Positions 13,931 through 14,374 of a stretch of DNA of 14,374 nt are shown in pieces (the stretch's first letter is position 1; each line of letters opens with the position of its first letter). This stretch comes from an uncultured Lachnospiraceae bacterium (GTDB lineage: Bacteria > Bacillota > Clostridia > Lachnospirales > Lachnospiraceae). The position numbers and the translations under genes were made by a program. The stretch is taken from assembly GCA_910586755.1 (NCBI GenBank), contig CAJUJM010000018.1:1-14374 (forward strand), given 5' to 3'. The notes beneath the pieces were generated by a model. It was not told the DNA's origin, searched no databases, and was given only the letters and a program-made list of their open reading frames with translations.

Positions 13931-13937
13931 ATGAATT

Positions 13938-14358
13938 TTACAGCTCATATCCTTTATAAACAGGCAGCTCATCTTCTGATTCCGGGTGAAGAACTGCCTC
14001 CACCAGGTCATATCCGCTTGATTTTACTATATGGACCGGAACTTGTAAAGCATTTTGTACATCGGTCCGGGTCACGTCATCTAAAAACACTTCCTCACCG
14101 CTTCGGAACATACACACCGGAAGGAGCAGATGTTCCCCCAGCTCCTTATCCTTTAATTGGGCAATGATATCCTGTCCGGTAATAAGCCCGGCTACGGTAA
14201 TTTCTTCTCCGAAAAAGTGGTTTTGGATGGCGTAAAGGCGGATCCGCAGACCCGGAAACGCCTTCTCAATCCAGCCTAAATATTTTTTCATATAAGGATA
14301 AGCCAGACATCCGGTGGCAAGGGAGAGATCCCCTTTGATCGGTTCCGGGTTTTCGGTT
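13938..14358 (-). CDS. DUF512-domain protein, C-terminal part (radical SAM/PDZ family), truncated by contig end
   Basis: The reading frame is open from its stop at 13938 up to the adapter sequence, giving about 140 residues; the true start lies outside the window. The Met at 14291 is internal: in-frame codons before it continue the family pattern (SLATGCLAYPY, then MKKYL). Further family segments are NHFFGEEITVAGLITGQD, LGEHLLLPVCMFRSGEEVFLDD and a final valine-rich stretch. Full-length members are about 430-450 residues with a PDZ-like N-terminus, a radical SAM-like middle and DUF512 at the C-terminus; only the last part is seen here. Function is unknown. The neighbouring der gene is the common partner of this family in Clostridia, from general knowledge. 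Confidence 0.85.
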
Positions 14359-14374
14359 AGATCGGAAGAGCGTC
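14359..14374 (+). other. Illumina adapter remnant at the contig end
   Basis: The last 16 bases, AGATCGGAAGAGCGTC, equal the start of the standard Illumina adapter read-through sequence. They are not genomic. They interrupt the reading frame of the DUF512 gene and explain why it stops at the edge. Confidence 0.95.

Overview
The window is 14.4 kb of gene-dense, moderate-GC Firmicutes DNA in which every gene lies on the minus strand; transcription runs from high to low coordinates. A full-length SpoIVA gene marks an endospore former. The block DUF512 – der – plsY – gpsA … spoIVA, Shine-Dalgarno sites close to AAGGAGG, and a lipoprotein-type ABC transporter point to Clostridia, most likely Lachnospiraceae (Clostridium cluster XIVa). 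Family and species are inference. The last 16 bases (14359-14374) match the start of the Illumina adapter, so the high-coordinate edge is an assembly artefact and not biology.

Layout in direction of transcription: (a) 14358-10751, housekeeping block: the 3' part of a DUF512 radical-SAM-type gene, then the ribosome-assembly GTPase der, the acyltransferase plsY and the glycerol-3-phosphate dehydrogenase gpsA. The last three are packed with gaps of 2 and 15 bases. plsY and gpsA are consecutive in substrate use: GpsA makes glycerol-3-phosphate and PlsY acylates it. (b) 10750-10399, a 352-base intergenic region with two tandem terminator-like repeats, a perfect-consensus sigma-A promoter (TTGACA-17-TATAAT) and a leader of about 150 nt. 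(c) 10398-5613, a complete branched-chain amino-acid-type ABC transporter livJ-H-M-G-F, with a strong intercistronic hairpin after livJ and a terminator after livF. (d) 5517-5092, a small stand-alone HD-domain protein related to the (p)ppGpp hydrolase domain. (e) 5027-3546, spoIVA, with a good match to a sigma-E promoter. (f) 3389-1293, a two-gene unit of a beta-CASP metallo-ribonuclease-like protein and RNase HI. (g) 1047-121, a membrane-anchored LprI/DUF1311-like protein ending in a clear terminator. At 1-75 are a promoter and a ribosome-binding site for a further minus-strand gene outside the window.

I saw no CRISPR array, tRNA, rRNA, phage, transposase or obvious novel defence system. The least ordinary features are a REP-like terminator repeat present in four copies in the two intergenic regions that flank der-plsY-gpsA, a helically phased TTACG repeat upstream of the LprI-like gene, a terminator-like hairpin between a promoter and the beta-CASP gene, and the position of the liv operon plus HD gene between gpsA and spoIVA, which lie much closer together in Bacillus. 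Four starts were moved to internal ATGs because the Shine-Dalgarno sequence lies inside or next to the longer reading frame: HD protein, livM, livH and plsY.
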